From Pseudonocardia oroxyli (lineage in GTDB: Bacteria; Actinomycetota; Actinomycetes; Mycobacteriales; Pseudonocardiaceae), in the NCBI RefSeq assembly GCF_900102195.1, contig NZ_FNBE01000004.1, positions 1-64,000 of the forward strand: a DNA stretch of 64,000 nt, given 5' to 3'. Below the pieces are notes generated by a model that did not search any database, had not been told where the DNA came from, and saw nothing but the letters and a program-made list of their open reading frames with translations. The position numbers and the translations under genes were made by a program. This document shows positions 1-6,993 of the stretch, one piece after another; position 1 is the first letter of the stretch, and each line of letters opens with the position of its first letter.

Positions 1-302
1 TTCCACCGCAGATCGAACGTGAGTGCCTCGACCGCCTCACGGTCCGAAAGACCGTGCAGGGTCTGCAACACCAGCACCGAGGCCACCACCTCGACCGGCA
101 CCGACGGCCGACCCCGACCCGCGGCGAACAGGTCGGCGAACAACTCGTCCGCAAACAACTCCCGGCGGTGCGCGGCCAGGAACGCGAACATCCCACCCGA
201 AGGGAGCAGATGCCCAGCCACGGACTCGACATCGAGCAACTCACGCTGCGGATCAGACCGTCCCTGCACCCCGACAGCCTCCCAGCCGGGCGAGATCAAC
301 AC
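1..302 (-). CDS. IS1182-like transposase, partial (runs off left edge)
   Basis: The minus-strand frame stays open from the window edge back to the desaturase stop codon. It reads WDRVLISPGWEAV, then ELFADELFADLF, GRGRPSVPVEVVASVLVLQT and LHGLSDREAVEALTFDLRW. This is the N-terminal DUF772-type region typical of IS1182-family transposases; the DDE catalytic part would lie outside the window. The first GTG is at 302, but the frame is open to 335 with recognisable family sequence upstream of that GTG, so the true N-terminus may use a non-standard start or be truncated. It follows the desaturase directly on the same strand, which puts an IS end near 303-340. Family assignment is from remembered motifs. 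Confidence 0.75.
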   Translation of the reverse strand, partial: MLISPGWEAVGVQGRSDPQRELLDVESVAGHLLPSGGMFAFLAAHRRELFADELFADLFAAGRGRPSVPVEVVASVLVLQTLHGLSDREAVEALTFDLRW

Positions 303-335
303 CCGATCCCACGCCAGCGGATTTTCAGCAGTCTC

Positions 336-1301
336 CTAGACGCGCTTGAGCCGGTCGAGGCGGCGGGTGGTGGGCCAGCGGACGTCCCACGCCCAGCCGA
401 ACCGCTCGAAGAACCAGATCACCCGGGCCGAGATGTCGATCTGACCCGGCAGCACGCCGTGCCGGGCGCACGTCGGGTCGGCGTGGTGCAGGTTGTGCCA
501 GCTCTCGCCCATGGACAGGACCGCCAGCGGCCAGAAGTTGCGGCTGCGGTCCCGCGAGCGGAACGGCCGGGCGCCGACCATGTGGCAGATGGAGTTGATC
601 GACCAGGTCACGTGGTGGCACACGGCCATCCGGACCAGGCCGCCCCAGAAGAAGCCGGTGAGCACGCCCGCCCACGACCAGGTCAGCAGCCCGCCGAGGG
701 CCGCGGGCAGCACCAGGCTGGCGGTCACCCACAGCCCGAACAGGCCGGACACCCGGCGCAGCGCCCGGTCGGCCAGCAGGTCCGGGATGAACCGCTCCCA
801 GTTCGTCTTGTCCCGGTCGAACACCCAGCCCACGTGCGCCCAGAAGAAGCCGCGGGCCACCGCCAGGGGCGTGGTGCCGTAGCGCCACGGCGAGTGCGGG
901 TCGCCCTCCTTGTCGGAGTAGGCGTGGTGGCGGCGGTGGTCGGCCACCCAGGCCATCATCGAGCCCTGGATGGCCATGGAGCCGGTGATCGCCAGCGTGA
1001 CCCGCAGCCAGCGGCGGGCCTTGAACGAGCCGTGGGTGAAGTGCCGGTGGTAGCCGACCGTCACCCCCAGGATCCCGACGGTGTAGAACACCGCGGCGAT
1101 GGCCAGGTCCCACCAGCCGAGACCCCAGCCCCAGACCACGGGCACGGTGCCCAGCAGCGCGAGCATCGGGATCACCACGAAGGCCCACACCAGGCCCTGC
1201 TGCCAACCACTGCGGCGTTGGCCGGTCACCGGCCGCGCGCGGTCCGGTGTGGACGCGGAGTCGGACTCCGGCGGGACGACGTCGGGGGCCTCGACGCTCA
1301 C
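336..1301 (-). CDS. acyl-CoA / fatty acid desaturase
   Basis: A 321-residue membrane di-iron desaturase that would introduce a double bond into acyl-CoA or acyl-lipid chains. All three histidine boxes are present: HRHFTH (residues 85-90), DHRRHHAYSD (121-130) and HNLHH (269-273). Hydrophobic segments lie around 35-60, 65-82, 100-118 and 190-230. This matches the delta-9 stearoyl-CoA desaturase type (DesA3-like in mycobacteria) in length and box spacing. The start is a GTG preceded by a GAGG-like site. The stop is followed at once, in the same frame, by the transposase reading frame, so the last few residues could be affected by the insertion. Positional specificity cannot be read from sequence. 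Confidence 0.9.
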   Translation of the reverse strand: MSVEAPDVVPPESDSASTPDRARPVTGQRRSGWQQGLVWAFVVIPMLALLGTVPVVWGWGLGWWDLAIAAVFYTVGILGVTVGYHRHFTHGSFKARRWLRVTLAITGSMAIQGSMMAWVADHRRHHAYSDKEGDPHSPWRYGTTPLAVARGFFWAHVGWVFDRDKTNWERFIPDLLADRALRRVSGLFGLWVTASLVLPAALGGLLTWSWAGVLTGFFWGGLVRMAVCHHVTWSINSICHMVGARPFRSRDRSRNFWPLAVLSMGESWHNLHHADPTCARHGVLPGQIDISARVIWFFERFGWAWDVRWPTTRRLDRLKRV

Positions 1302-1382
1302 ACGGTCACCTCAAGGGGATCGATCGCTGGGACTACGTGGCCAGACTAGGGGCACTCCGCGGGCGCCCTGAAGGCCGACGCG

Positions 1383-2372
1383 TCACTCCTCACGTCCCGG
1401 CAGGCCGTTCGTCACCCCGGCGTCCACCGGGGGACGCGCACCCTCTCGCGCGGGCTCCGACTCGGCCGCGCGCATGACCGCACGCGTGCGCGCCGTGCCC
1501 TCGGCGTCCGAGGCCACCGGGATGCCGACGAACTCGGCCACCCCGAGCGCCGCCAGCTCGGCCAGCCGCTCGCCGACCTCCTGCTCGTCGCCGATGATCG
1601 CGGCGTCCGCGGGGCCCGCGTACCCCTCGCGGTCGAGCATCGCGCGGTAGGAGGGCAGCCTGCCGTAGATCGCGAACCGGCGGGCGGCGAGGGCGCGGGC
1701 CGCGTCGACGTCGTCGGTCACCGAGACGGGCAGCGCACTCACCACCCGCGCGGTCCGGCCGACCTCCTCGGCCGCGGCGGTGATCGTCGGGAGCACGTGC
1801 TCGGCCAGGGTCTTCGGGCCGGTCAGCCAGGTCACCGTGCCCGCCGTGCGCCGCCCCGCCAGCCGCAGCATCTGCGGGCCGAGGGCGGCCAGGTACACCT
1901 CGGGCGCCGGGGCGCCCGGGATCCGCAGGCGCCCGCGGGTGGTCAGCAGCTCGCCGGTCGCGTCCGCCTGCTCGCCCGCGAGCAGCGGGAGCAGGCCGTC
2001 GAGGTACTCGGTCATGCGCCGCAGCGGGCGGTCCCAGGACATCCCCCACTGGCCCTCGGTGACGGCGCGGTGGCTGAGCCCCAGCCCCAGGGTGAGCCTG
2101 CCCTCCCCGACCAGGTTCGTGGTCAGCGCGCGCTGGGCCAGCGCCATCGGGTGCTGCGGCTGGATCGGCACCACACCGGAGCCGACCTCGATGTCCGGCA
2201 CCTCGCGCAGCGCGATCGCGAGCACCGTCAGCAGGTCGGGCTCCTGGGGCAGCTGGGCCGCCCACATCCGGCCGAAGCCCTCCGCCCGCAGGGTCTCGAG
2301 CTCCGCGACGAACGCGTCCACGACGCTCCGCCCGCCGCCGTCACCCACGAAGCCGAAGACACTGATCCGCAT
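1383..2372 (-). CDS. LLM-class F420-dependent oxidoreductase
   Basis: A 329-residue protein of the luciferase-like monooxygenase fold. It begins MRISVFGFVGDGGGRSV and continues with AAQLPQEPDLLTVLAIALRE and LGLGLSHRAVTEGQWG, typical of the TIM-barrel F420-dependent oxidoreductases of actinobacteria. The open frame extends upstream through the STAS gene, but that part is a shadow, so the ATG at 2372 is chosen. The substrate is unknown. The STAS gene lies 20 bp upstream on the same strand and may be co-transcribed. F420 use is inferred from the subfamily; FMN cannot be excluded. Confidence 0.85.
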   Translation of the reverse strand: MRISVFGFVGDGGGRSVVDAFVAELETLRAEGFGRMWAAQLPQEPDLLTVLAIALREVPDIEVGSGVVPIQPQHPMALAQRALTTNLVGEGRLTLGLGLSHRAVTEGQWGMSWDRPLRRMTEYLDGLLPLLAGEQADATGELLTTRGRLRIPGAPAPEVYLAALGPQMLRLAGRRTAGTVTWLTGPKTLAEHVLPTITAAAEEVGRTARVVSALPVSVTDDVDAARALAARRFAIYGRLPSYRAMLDREGYAGPADAAIIGDEQEVGERLAELAALGVAEFVGIPVASDAEGTARTRAVMRAAESEPAREGARPPVDAGVTNGLPGREE

Positions 2373-2392
2373 GGCACAAGCAGACCACGTCC

Positions 2393-2782
2393 TCAGCGGA
2401 CGGAGTCGACGAACCCCTCGACGTCCGGGTGAACGGTGAAGTGTCGCTCCAGCTCCAGCAGCGTGGCGACCTGCCGCACCGCCGGGTGGGTGAGGCCCGC
2501 GAGGTGGACCCGGCCGCCCCCGCGGGTGTAGGCGCCGAGCAGCGCACTCACCCCGACCGACCCCAGGTGGGTCACCTCGCTCAGGTCGACGACCACCGCG
2601 CGGGCCCCGACCGTGGCCGCGTGCAGCGCGTGGTGCAGGCGCGCCGCGCACTCGCCGTCCAGCCGCCCCGCGAGCCGCAGGGCGACCGTGCCGTGGTCCA
2701 GTGACACGGTGGCCGCGCAGAAGCCCGCGTGCTCCCCTGTCGTCGTGGCCGATCTCACTGCCGAACCCCGTGCCGAGCTCAC
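2393..2782 (-). CDS. STAS-domain anti-anti-sigma factor-like protein
   Basis: A 129-residue single STAS domain. The segment VVVDLSEVTHLGSVGVSALL (residues 63-82) holds the usual phosphorylatable serine (Ser75 in LGSVGV) of SpoIIAA/RsbV-type antagonists. Such proteins sequester an anti-sigma kinase when unphosphorylated. No anti-sigma factor or sigma gene lies nearby, so the partner must be elsewhere. The start is a GTG. It stands 20 bp upstream of the F420-type oxidoreductase on the same strand. Sulfate-transporter STAS is excluded because there are no membrane segments. Confidence 0.82.
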   Translation of the reverse strand: MSSARGSAVRSATTTGEHAGFCAATVSLDHGTVALRLAGRLDGECAARLHHALHAATVGARAVVVDLSEVTHLGSVGVSALLGAYTRGGGRVHLAGLTHPAVRQVATLLELERHFTVHPDVEGFVDSVR

Positions 2783-2944
2783 TGCCGTGGACAGTGCCGC
2801 CTCCCCTACCCGACCGCCGGACCCTCACCCTTCGCCGGGCGGACGGGCCGGTCAACCGGCAGACCGGTGACGGCGGGCGTCTGGTTCTTCACGTTTGGCT
2901 CACGCAGACGCGGGTAGGTGCGTGCCCGGCGGCGGCCGACGACC

Positions 2945-2950
2945 TACCCT
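2945..2950 (+). promoter_or_regulatory. -10-like element of leaderless TetR gene
   Basis: TACCCT lies exactly six bases before the GTG at 2957. This is the spacing expected when transcription begins at the start codon, and it decides the TetR start. Confidence 0.5.
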
Positions 2951-2956
2951 GAGACG

Positions 2957-3535
2957 GTGCCGAAGGTGCTCGGGGGGTCGCTGGCCGCCCACCGCGACGA
3001 GGTGCGCGCCCGCGTGTTCGCGGCGCTGCGCGAACAGCTCTACGAGCGCGGCTTCGACACCGTCACGCTCTCGGGGGTGGCGGCGGCCGCGGGGGTGGGG
3101 CGCTCCTCGATCTACAACCACTTCCCCGACCGGCAGGCGCTGCTCGTCGCGTTCGTGGAGCACGAGGCCGCCCGCTACGTCGCCGACCTGGAGGCCGCGC
3201 TCGAGGCCGCGCCCGCCCCGGCCGAGCGGCTGGCGGTGTTCGTCCGGCTGCAGCTGCAGCGGCTCGCCGAGTTCCACCTGCCACCCGGGCAGGCGCTGAC
3301 CCAGGCCCTCGATCCCGCGGCCTACCGCCGGATCGCCGCGCACGCCGACCCCATCTCGGCGCGGCTGACCGCCATCGTCACCGAGCTGGGAGTGGCGGAG
3401 CCCGCGGTCGTCGTCGCAATGATCGCGGCGGCGTTGGGCGCCCGACAGCTGGTCGACGTGCCCGCCGACGAGCTCCCGGAGACCATCGAGGCGGCCGTGC
3501 GGATCGTGCTGGCCATGGCGGGCGCCGCAACTTAG
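2957..3535 (+). CDS. TetR-family transcriptional regulator
   Basis: A 192-residue regulator whose N-terminal helix-turn-helix reads VTLSGVAAAAGVGRSSIYNH (about residues 36-55), followed by FPDRQALLVAFV. The C-terminal half is the variable ligand-binding domain. The GTG at 2957 is preferred over the upstream in-frame start at 2918 because TACCCT lies six bases before it. The heme oxygenase gene follows on the same strand. A perfect 13-bp inverted repeat between the two is a plausible operator, so this protein may control heme oxygenase. That link is inferred from position only. Confidence 0.87.
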   Translation: MPKVLGGSLAAHRDEVRARVFAALREQLYERGFDTVTLSGVAAAAGVGRSSIYNHFPDRQALLVAFVEHEAARYVADLEAALEAAPAPAERLAVFVRLQLQRLAEFHLPPGQALTQALDPAAYRRIAAHADPISARLTAIVTELGVAEPAVVVAMIAAALGARQLVDVPADELPETIEAAVRIVLAMAGAAT

Positions 3536-3545
3536 GCTGGCCTCA
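3532..3545 (+). promoter_or_regulatory. possible DtxR/IdeR iron box
   Basis: TTAGGCTGGCCTCA overlaps the TetR stop codon and matches 11 of 14 bases of the inner iron-box core (TTAGGCTAACCTAA) bound by DtxR/IdeR repressors. It lies about 56 bp before the heme oxygenase start. Heme oxygenase is an iron-acquisition gene controlled by DtxR in corynebacteria, so the position makes sense. The match is imperfect and unproven. Confidence 0.35.
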
Positions 3546-3562
3546 GTCGCGGGCGTGGGCTA

Positions 3563-3593
3563 CCCTTTTGCTGACACGGCGTCAGCAAAAGGG
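3563..3593. promoter_or_regulatory. perfect 13-bp inverted repeat, probable TetR operator
   Basis: CCCTTTTGCTGAC (3563-3575) is repeated inverted as GTCAGCAAAAGGG (3581-3593) with a 5-bp spacer. The TGCTGAC/GTCAGCA arms look like TetR-family operators. The site overlaps a -10-like TACCCT (3561-3566) and ends 8 bp before the heme oxygenase GTG, so binding would block its transcription. As RNA it could also fold into a hairpin. Confidence 0.6.
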
Positions 3594-3601
3594 GGATCCC
3601 G

Positions 3602-4225
3602 GTGCCACTGTCGACCGCACTGCGGGAGGCGACCATGGTCGTCCACGAGCGCGCGCACCACTCCACCTACATGGCCGCCCTGCTCGCGGGCGAGCTGCCG
3701 ATCGCGGGCTACACCCTGCTGGCCGAGCAGTACCTCGGGATCTACGGCGCCCTGGAGGCCCGGGGCGACGAGCTGGCGGACGACCCCGTCGCGGGCCCGT
3801 TCGTGATCGACGAGCTGCGCAGGCTCCCCGCCCTGCTGCGAGACGTCGAGGCGCTCGGCGGCTCGACGGCCGCGCCGCGGCTGCTCCCCGAGACCGAGGC
3901 CTACGCCGCCCGGCTGCGCGCGGCGGACCCCGCCCGGTTCGTGGCCCACCACTACACCCGGTACCTGGGCGACCTCGCGGGCGGCCAGGTCGTCGGGAAG
4001 CTGCTGGAGAAGACGTACGGGATCACCGGCGCGGGCGCCCTGTTCTACGACTTCTCGGCGCTGGGCAGCCCGTCGAGGTTCCGGGTGCGCTACCGCGCCC
4101 TGCTCGACGGGGCGCCGTGGGACGAGATCGAGCAGCGCCGGGTGTGCGACGAGGCGGTCCGCGCCTTCGAGCTGAACATCACGGTCCTGGACGCCATGGC
4201 CACGGCCGCCCCGAAGGCCGCCTGA
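3602..4225 (+). CDS. hmuO: biliverdin-producing heme oxygenase
   Basis: A 207-residue all-helical heme oxygenase, close to the usual 215 for HmuO. It would cleave heme to biliverdin, CO and Fe2+ in the cytoplasm for iron recovery. Visible landmarks are LREATMVVHERAHHSTYM, whose first histidine is the expected proximal ligand, and HHYTRYLGDLAGGQVVGK, the conserved distal-helix glycine motif. The start is a GTG at 3602. It follows a TetR gene, a candidate iron box and a strong palindrome, which suggests dual control. No siderophore or heme-uptake genes are adjacent. Confidence 0.92.
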   Translation: MPLSTALREATMVVHERAHHSTYMAALLAGELPIAGYTLLAEQYLGIYGALEARGDELADDPVAGPFVIDELRRLPALLRDVEALGGSTAAPRLLPETEAYAARLRAADPARFVAHHYTRYLGDLAGGQVVGKLLEKTYGITGAGALFYDFSALGSPSRFRVRYRALLDGAPWDEIEQRRVCDEAVRAFELNITVLDAMATAAPKAA

Positions 4226-4249
4226 CCCACGGCCCGCCTGACCCACGGC
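4221..4249. repeat. 13-bp direct repeat at the end of the heme oxygenase gene
   Basis: CCTGACCCACGGC occurs at 4221-4233 and again at 4237-4249. The first copy contains the heme oxygenase TGA stop. No function is evident; it may be a slippage duplication. Confidence 0.6.
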
Positions 4250-4256
4250 ACTGCCC

Positions 4257-4262
4257 CATAAT
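4257..4262 (+). promoter_or_regulatory. -10-like CATAAT before the phosphatase-like gene
   Basis: CATAAT ends seven bases before an in-frame GTG at 4270. It favours a leaderless start at that GTG over the ATG at 4261, which overlaps the hexamer. Confidence 0.45.
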
Positions 4263-4269
4263 GCGCGGT

Positions 4270-4839
4270 GTGCGGGTGGTGCTCCTCGCGCACGGGGCCA
4301 CGGCCGCCGTGCGTCGGTCCTCGTTCGCTGCCGACGAGCCCCTGGAGAGCAGCGAGCTCACCACGCATGCCCTCCCGCGCTACGAGGAGGTGCGGTCGGC
4401 GCCGTCGCTGCGCTGCAGGCAGACCGCGGACGCGCTGAACCTGCCCGCGGCCGTCGACCCCGCGCTGGCGGGGCTGGACCACGGGCGGTGGGCGGGCCGC
4501 ACGCTCGACGACGTCGCCGCCGCCGACCCGGACGGCCTCACCCGCTGGCTCACCGACCCCGAGTCGACCCCGCACGGGGGCGAGTCGATGCAGGACTTCG
4601 TGTCCCGCATCGGCGCCTGGCTCCGCGCGGTGCCCCAGCGCCCCCGCGGCCTGCTGGTCGTGGTGGACCCGGCCGTGGTGCGGGCCGCGATCGCCCACGC
4701 CCTGGGCGCGCCGCCCGCGAGCGTGTGGCGTGTGGACGTGGACCCGCTGAGCGTCACGACCCTGGTCGGCGACCCGGGCCGCTGGACCCTGCGCGAGCTG
4801 CGCACGGGCCCGGGCCGGGCGAACGGCGCGCCGCCCTAG
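4270..4839 (+). CDS. degenerate histidine-phosphatase-family protein
   Basis: A 189-residue protein with the phosphoglycerate-mutase/histidine phosphatase fold. It starts VRVVLLAHGATA where active members have RHG: the arginine is absent but the histidine remains. The second catalytic histidine also appears lost, since LLVVVDPAVVRAAIAHALGA stands where VTHGG..IR is usual. Other family landmarks remain: APSLRCRQTADAL and LDHGRWAGRTLDDV. It may be a pseudo-enzyme or a divergent subfamily. The GTG at 4270 is chosen because of the CATAAT box; an ATG at 4261 is the alternative. The gene follows heme oxygenase by 44 bp. Confidence 0.75.
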   Translation: MRVVLLAHGATAAVRRSSFAADEPLESSELTTHALPRYEEVRSAPSLRCRQTADALNLPAAVDPALAGLDHGRWAGRTLDDVAAADPDGLTRWLTDPESTPHGGESMQDFVSRIGAWLRAVPQRPRGLLVVVDPAVVRAAIAHALGAPPASVWRVDVDPLSVTTLVGDPGRWTLRELRTGPGRANGAPP

Positions 4840-4848
4840 CCCGCCGGA

Positions 4849-5670
4849 CTAGCGGCCGCCCGCCCGGACCGCGCGGTCCTGGCCCTGCTCCCACTCCCGC
4901 AGGCGGGACTCGTAGTCCGCCTTCGCGATCGACAGCGGGACCTCGCCGAAGAAGGCGCGCAGTGGCGGGTTCTCGGCGTCGACGAGCTCCAGCACGGCCG
5001 CGGCGGAGGCCTCGGGGTCCCCGGACTTCGCGGTGCGGGAGCGGCGCTGCTCGGCCGCCTTCACCCGGAACGCGTCGTAGGCGGGGTCCGGGGTGGCGTG
5101 CCGGGCGGACGCGCCACCCCAGTCGGTGTCGAACCCGCCGGGCTCGATCAGGGTCACGTGGATGCCGAAGTCCGCGACCTCCTGGGCGAGGGACTGGCTG
5201 AAGCCCTCCAGCGCCCACTTCGACGCGTTGTAGATCCCGATGTTCGGGAACGCGCTGATCCCCCCGATCGAGCTGACCTGCAGGAAGTGTCCCGAACCCT
5301 GCGCGCGCAGGAGGGGCAGCGCGGCCTGGGTCACCCAGAGCGCGCCGAACACGTTCGTCTCGATCTGGTCGCGGGCGTCGGCCTCGGAGAGCTCCTCGAT
5401 CATGCCGAACTGCCCGTAGCCCGCGTTGTTGACGACGACGTCGAGCCTGCCGAAGTGCTCGTGCGCCCGCGCCACGGCGGCGAACACGGCCGCCCGGTCG
5501 GTCACGTCGAGCGTCAGGGGCAGGACGGCGTCCCCGTAGGTCGCGACGAGGTCGTCGAGGGTCGAGGCGTCCCGCGCCGTGGCGGCGACCCGGTCGCCGC
5601 GCCGCAGGGCCGCGACCGCCCACTCCCGACCGAAACCGCGGGACGAACCGGTGATGAACCACGTCTTCAT
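4849..5670 (-). CDS. SDR-family oxidoreductase
   Basis: A 273-residue classical short-chain dehydrogenase/reductase. It begins MKTWFITGSSRGFGREWAVA, with the TGxxxGxG cofactor motif, then DVTDRAAVFAAV, NNAG (VVVNNAGYGQFG), the catalytic Ser in VSSIGG and YNASK. An acidic residue is lacking and arginines follow the second strand (TARDAS), suggesting NADP(H). The open frame starts four residues earlier (5682); ATG 5670 matches the family start better. It converges on the phosphatase-like gene. The substrate is unknown. Confidence 0.87.
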   Translation of the reverse strand: MKTWFITGSSRGFGREWAVAALRRGDRVAATARDASTLDDLVATYGDAVLPLTLDVTDRAAVFAAVARAHEHFGRLDVVVNNAGYGQFGMIEELSEADARDQIETNVFGALWVTQAALPLLRAQGSGHFLQVSSIGGISAFPNIGIYNASKWALEGFSQSLAQEVADFGIHVTLIEPGGFDTDWGGASARHATPDPAYDAFRVKAAEQRRSRTAKSGDPEASAAAVLELVDAENPPLRAFFGEVPLSIAKADYESRLREWEQGQDRAVRAGGR

Positions 5671-5722
5671 GTCCCGTGGCAACCGACCGGAGGGGCCTCC
5701 GTATTTCCCGGGGTGGCCGCGG

Positions 5723-6187
5723 TCACGACCCCTGGCGGACGGTCCGGGCCAGGATGCCGAGGGTGGCCTTGAGCGCGGACTCCGGGACGATCGGGAAGCG
5801 GTGCTTCCAGTCCTCCCGGACCGCCGACCAGTCGTAGTAGGAGGTCACCCGGGTGCCGCCCGCCACGGGCTCGAGGGTGTACCCGTAGACGTGCCCGAGC
5901 GGCGGCCTCGCGAGCCCCACGATGGACCAGGCGATCGCCCGGTCCGGCTCGTAGGTCTCGATGTGCACCTCGACGTCGTAGCGCCCGAGCTCCGGCATGT
6001 CCCCGAGGGCCTCGCGGTCCATGTGCACCGTGAAGGAGTCCCCGACCGCGGACGCGGGCTCCCCGGTGTGGCTCTGCAACATGCCGGACGCGTCGATGTC
6101 GACGTGCCCCTTCGGGTCCCTCAGGACGGCGAAGATCGCCGCGGGCTCGGCGGCGATGACCCGGGTCACCTCGATGCGGTCGCTCAT
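5723..6187 (-). CDS. SRPBCC-family protein
   Basis: A 154-residue START/Bet v1-like helix-grip protein: IEVTRVIAAEPAAIFAVLRD at the N-terminus and GYTLEPVAGGTRVTSYYDWS in the long C-terminal part. Members bind hydrophobic ligands or act as polyketide cyclase-like or AHSA1-like proteins. No catalytic residues can be named. Its ATG sits back to back with the azoreductase-like gene on the opposite strand. Confidence 0.82.
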   Translation of the reverse strand: MSDRIEVTRVIAAEPAAIFAVLRDPKGHVDIDASGMLQSHTGEPASAVGDSFTVHMDREALGDMPELGRYDVEVHIETYEPDRAIAWSIVGLARPPLGHVYGYTLEPVAGGTRVTSYYDWSAVREDWKHRFPIVPESALKATLGILARTVRQGS

Positions 6188-6218
6188 GACCGGTCACCCT
6201 GCCGTAGGTTCGGCGTTC

Positions 6219-6866
6219 GTGCCCACCCTGCTGCACCTCGACTCCTCCGCCGACCTGGTGCACTCCCGGACCCGGGCGCTCACCGCCCACTTCGCCGAGG
6301 CGTGGCGGGCCGCGGGCCCGAACCATCTCGTCACCCGCCGGGACCTGCACCGCGACGCGCTGCCCCACCTGCCGGACGCCGCGCTGCACTGGCCGCCGCG
6401 GCTGCGCCCGGCGGACGCGCACCCGCCCGCCGCGGCGGAGACCCTGCAGCGGGAGCTGATCGAGGAGCTGGTCGACGCGGACGTCCTGCTGGTCGGGGCG
6501 CCGCTCTACAACTACTCGGTGCCCTCGACGCTCAAGGCGTGGCTGGACTACATCCACGTCCCCGGCGTGACCACCCCGTTCGACGACACCACCCAGCCGA
6601 TGGCGGGCAGGCAGGCGGTGATCGTGACCAGCCAGGGTGCGCTCTACGACCCGGGGACCCCCCGCGAGGGCTGGGACCACGCCGTCCCGCTGCTGGAGAT
6701 CCTGCTCGGCGAGGCGCTCGGGATGGCCCTGACCGTGGTCACGGTGCCGCTGGCCCTGGTGGACGTGGCGCCGCCGCTGGCGCAGTTCCGGGAGCGCGCC
6801 GAGGCCGAGTACGCGGCCGCCTTCGACACCCTCGCCGCGGTCGCGGCCGAGCTGGGCGCGCGCTGA
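6219..6866 (+). CDS. FMN-dependent NADH-azoreductase / quinone reductase-like flavoprotein
   Basis: A 215-residue flavodoxin-fold protein. VPTLLHLDSSADLVHSRTRA is the FMN phosphate-binding start, APLYNYSVPSTLKAWLDYI is the hallmark of the AzoR/NQO family, and VTSQGALYDPGTPREGWDH follows. It would reduce quinones or azo compounds with NAD(P)H using FMN. The GTG at 6219 fits the family N-terminus, with TAGGTT (6205-6210) eight bases upstream. An ATG at 6186 overlaps the divergent SRPBCC start and is the alternative. Confidence 0.87.
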   Translation: MPTLLHLDSSADLVHSRTRALTAHFAEAWRAAGPNHLVTRRDLHRDALPHLPDAALHWPPRLRPADAHPPAAAETLQRELIEELVDADVLLVGAPLYNYSVPSTLKAWLDYIHVPGVTTPFDDTTQPMAGRQAVIVTSQGALYDPGTPREGWDHAVPLLEILLGEALGMALTVVTVPLALVDVAPPLAQFRERAEAEYAAAFDTLAAVAAELGAR

Positions 6867-6993
6867 GGGCGACGCCGCACCGGCCGCCGATCGAGCGCGG
6901 CCCGGCGTCCTCACCGCCGCCGTGGTCGACCCCTTCGGCAACGTCCTCGGCGCCATGAAGAACGTGCACGTGGAGGCTATGTTGACCGCATGA
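6867..6993 (+). pseudogene. remnant of a VOC/glyoxalase-like gene
   Basis: A short open stretch ending at the TGA at 6991-6993 reads VLTAAVVDPFGNVLGAMKN. The DPFGNVLG motif is typical of the C-terminus of VOC (glyoxalase/bleomycin resistance) proteins. No N-terminal part of such a gene is present, because the upstream DNA belongs to the azoreductase-like gene. The remnant overlaps the start of the next gene and contains its probable -10 element. Confidence 0.45.
6978..6983 (+). promoter_or_regulatory. -10-like TATGTT of the proline operon
   Basis: TATGTT lies six bases before the ATG at 6990, the leaderless arrangement seen repeatedly in this window. It would drive the three-gene NDH-2/proline dehydrogenase/P5C dehydrogenase operon. 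Confidence 0.5.
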
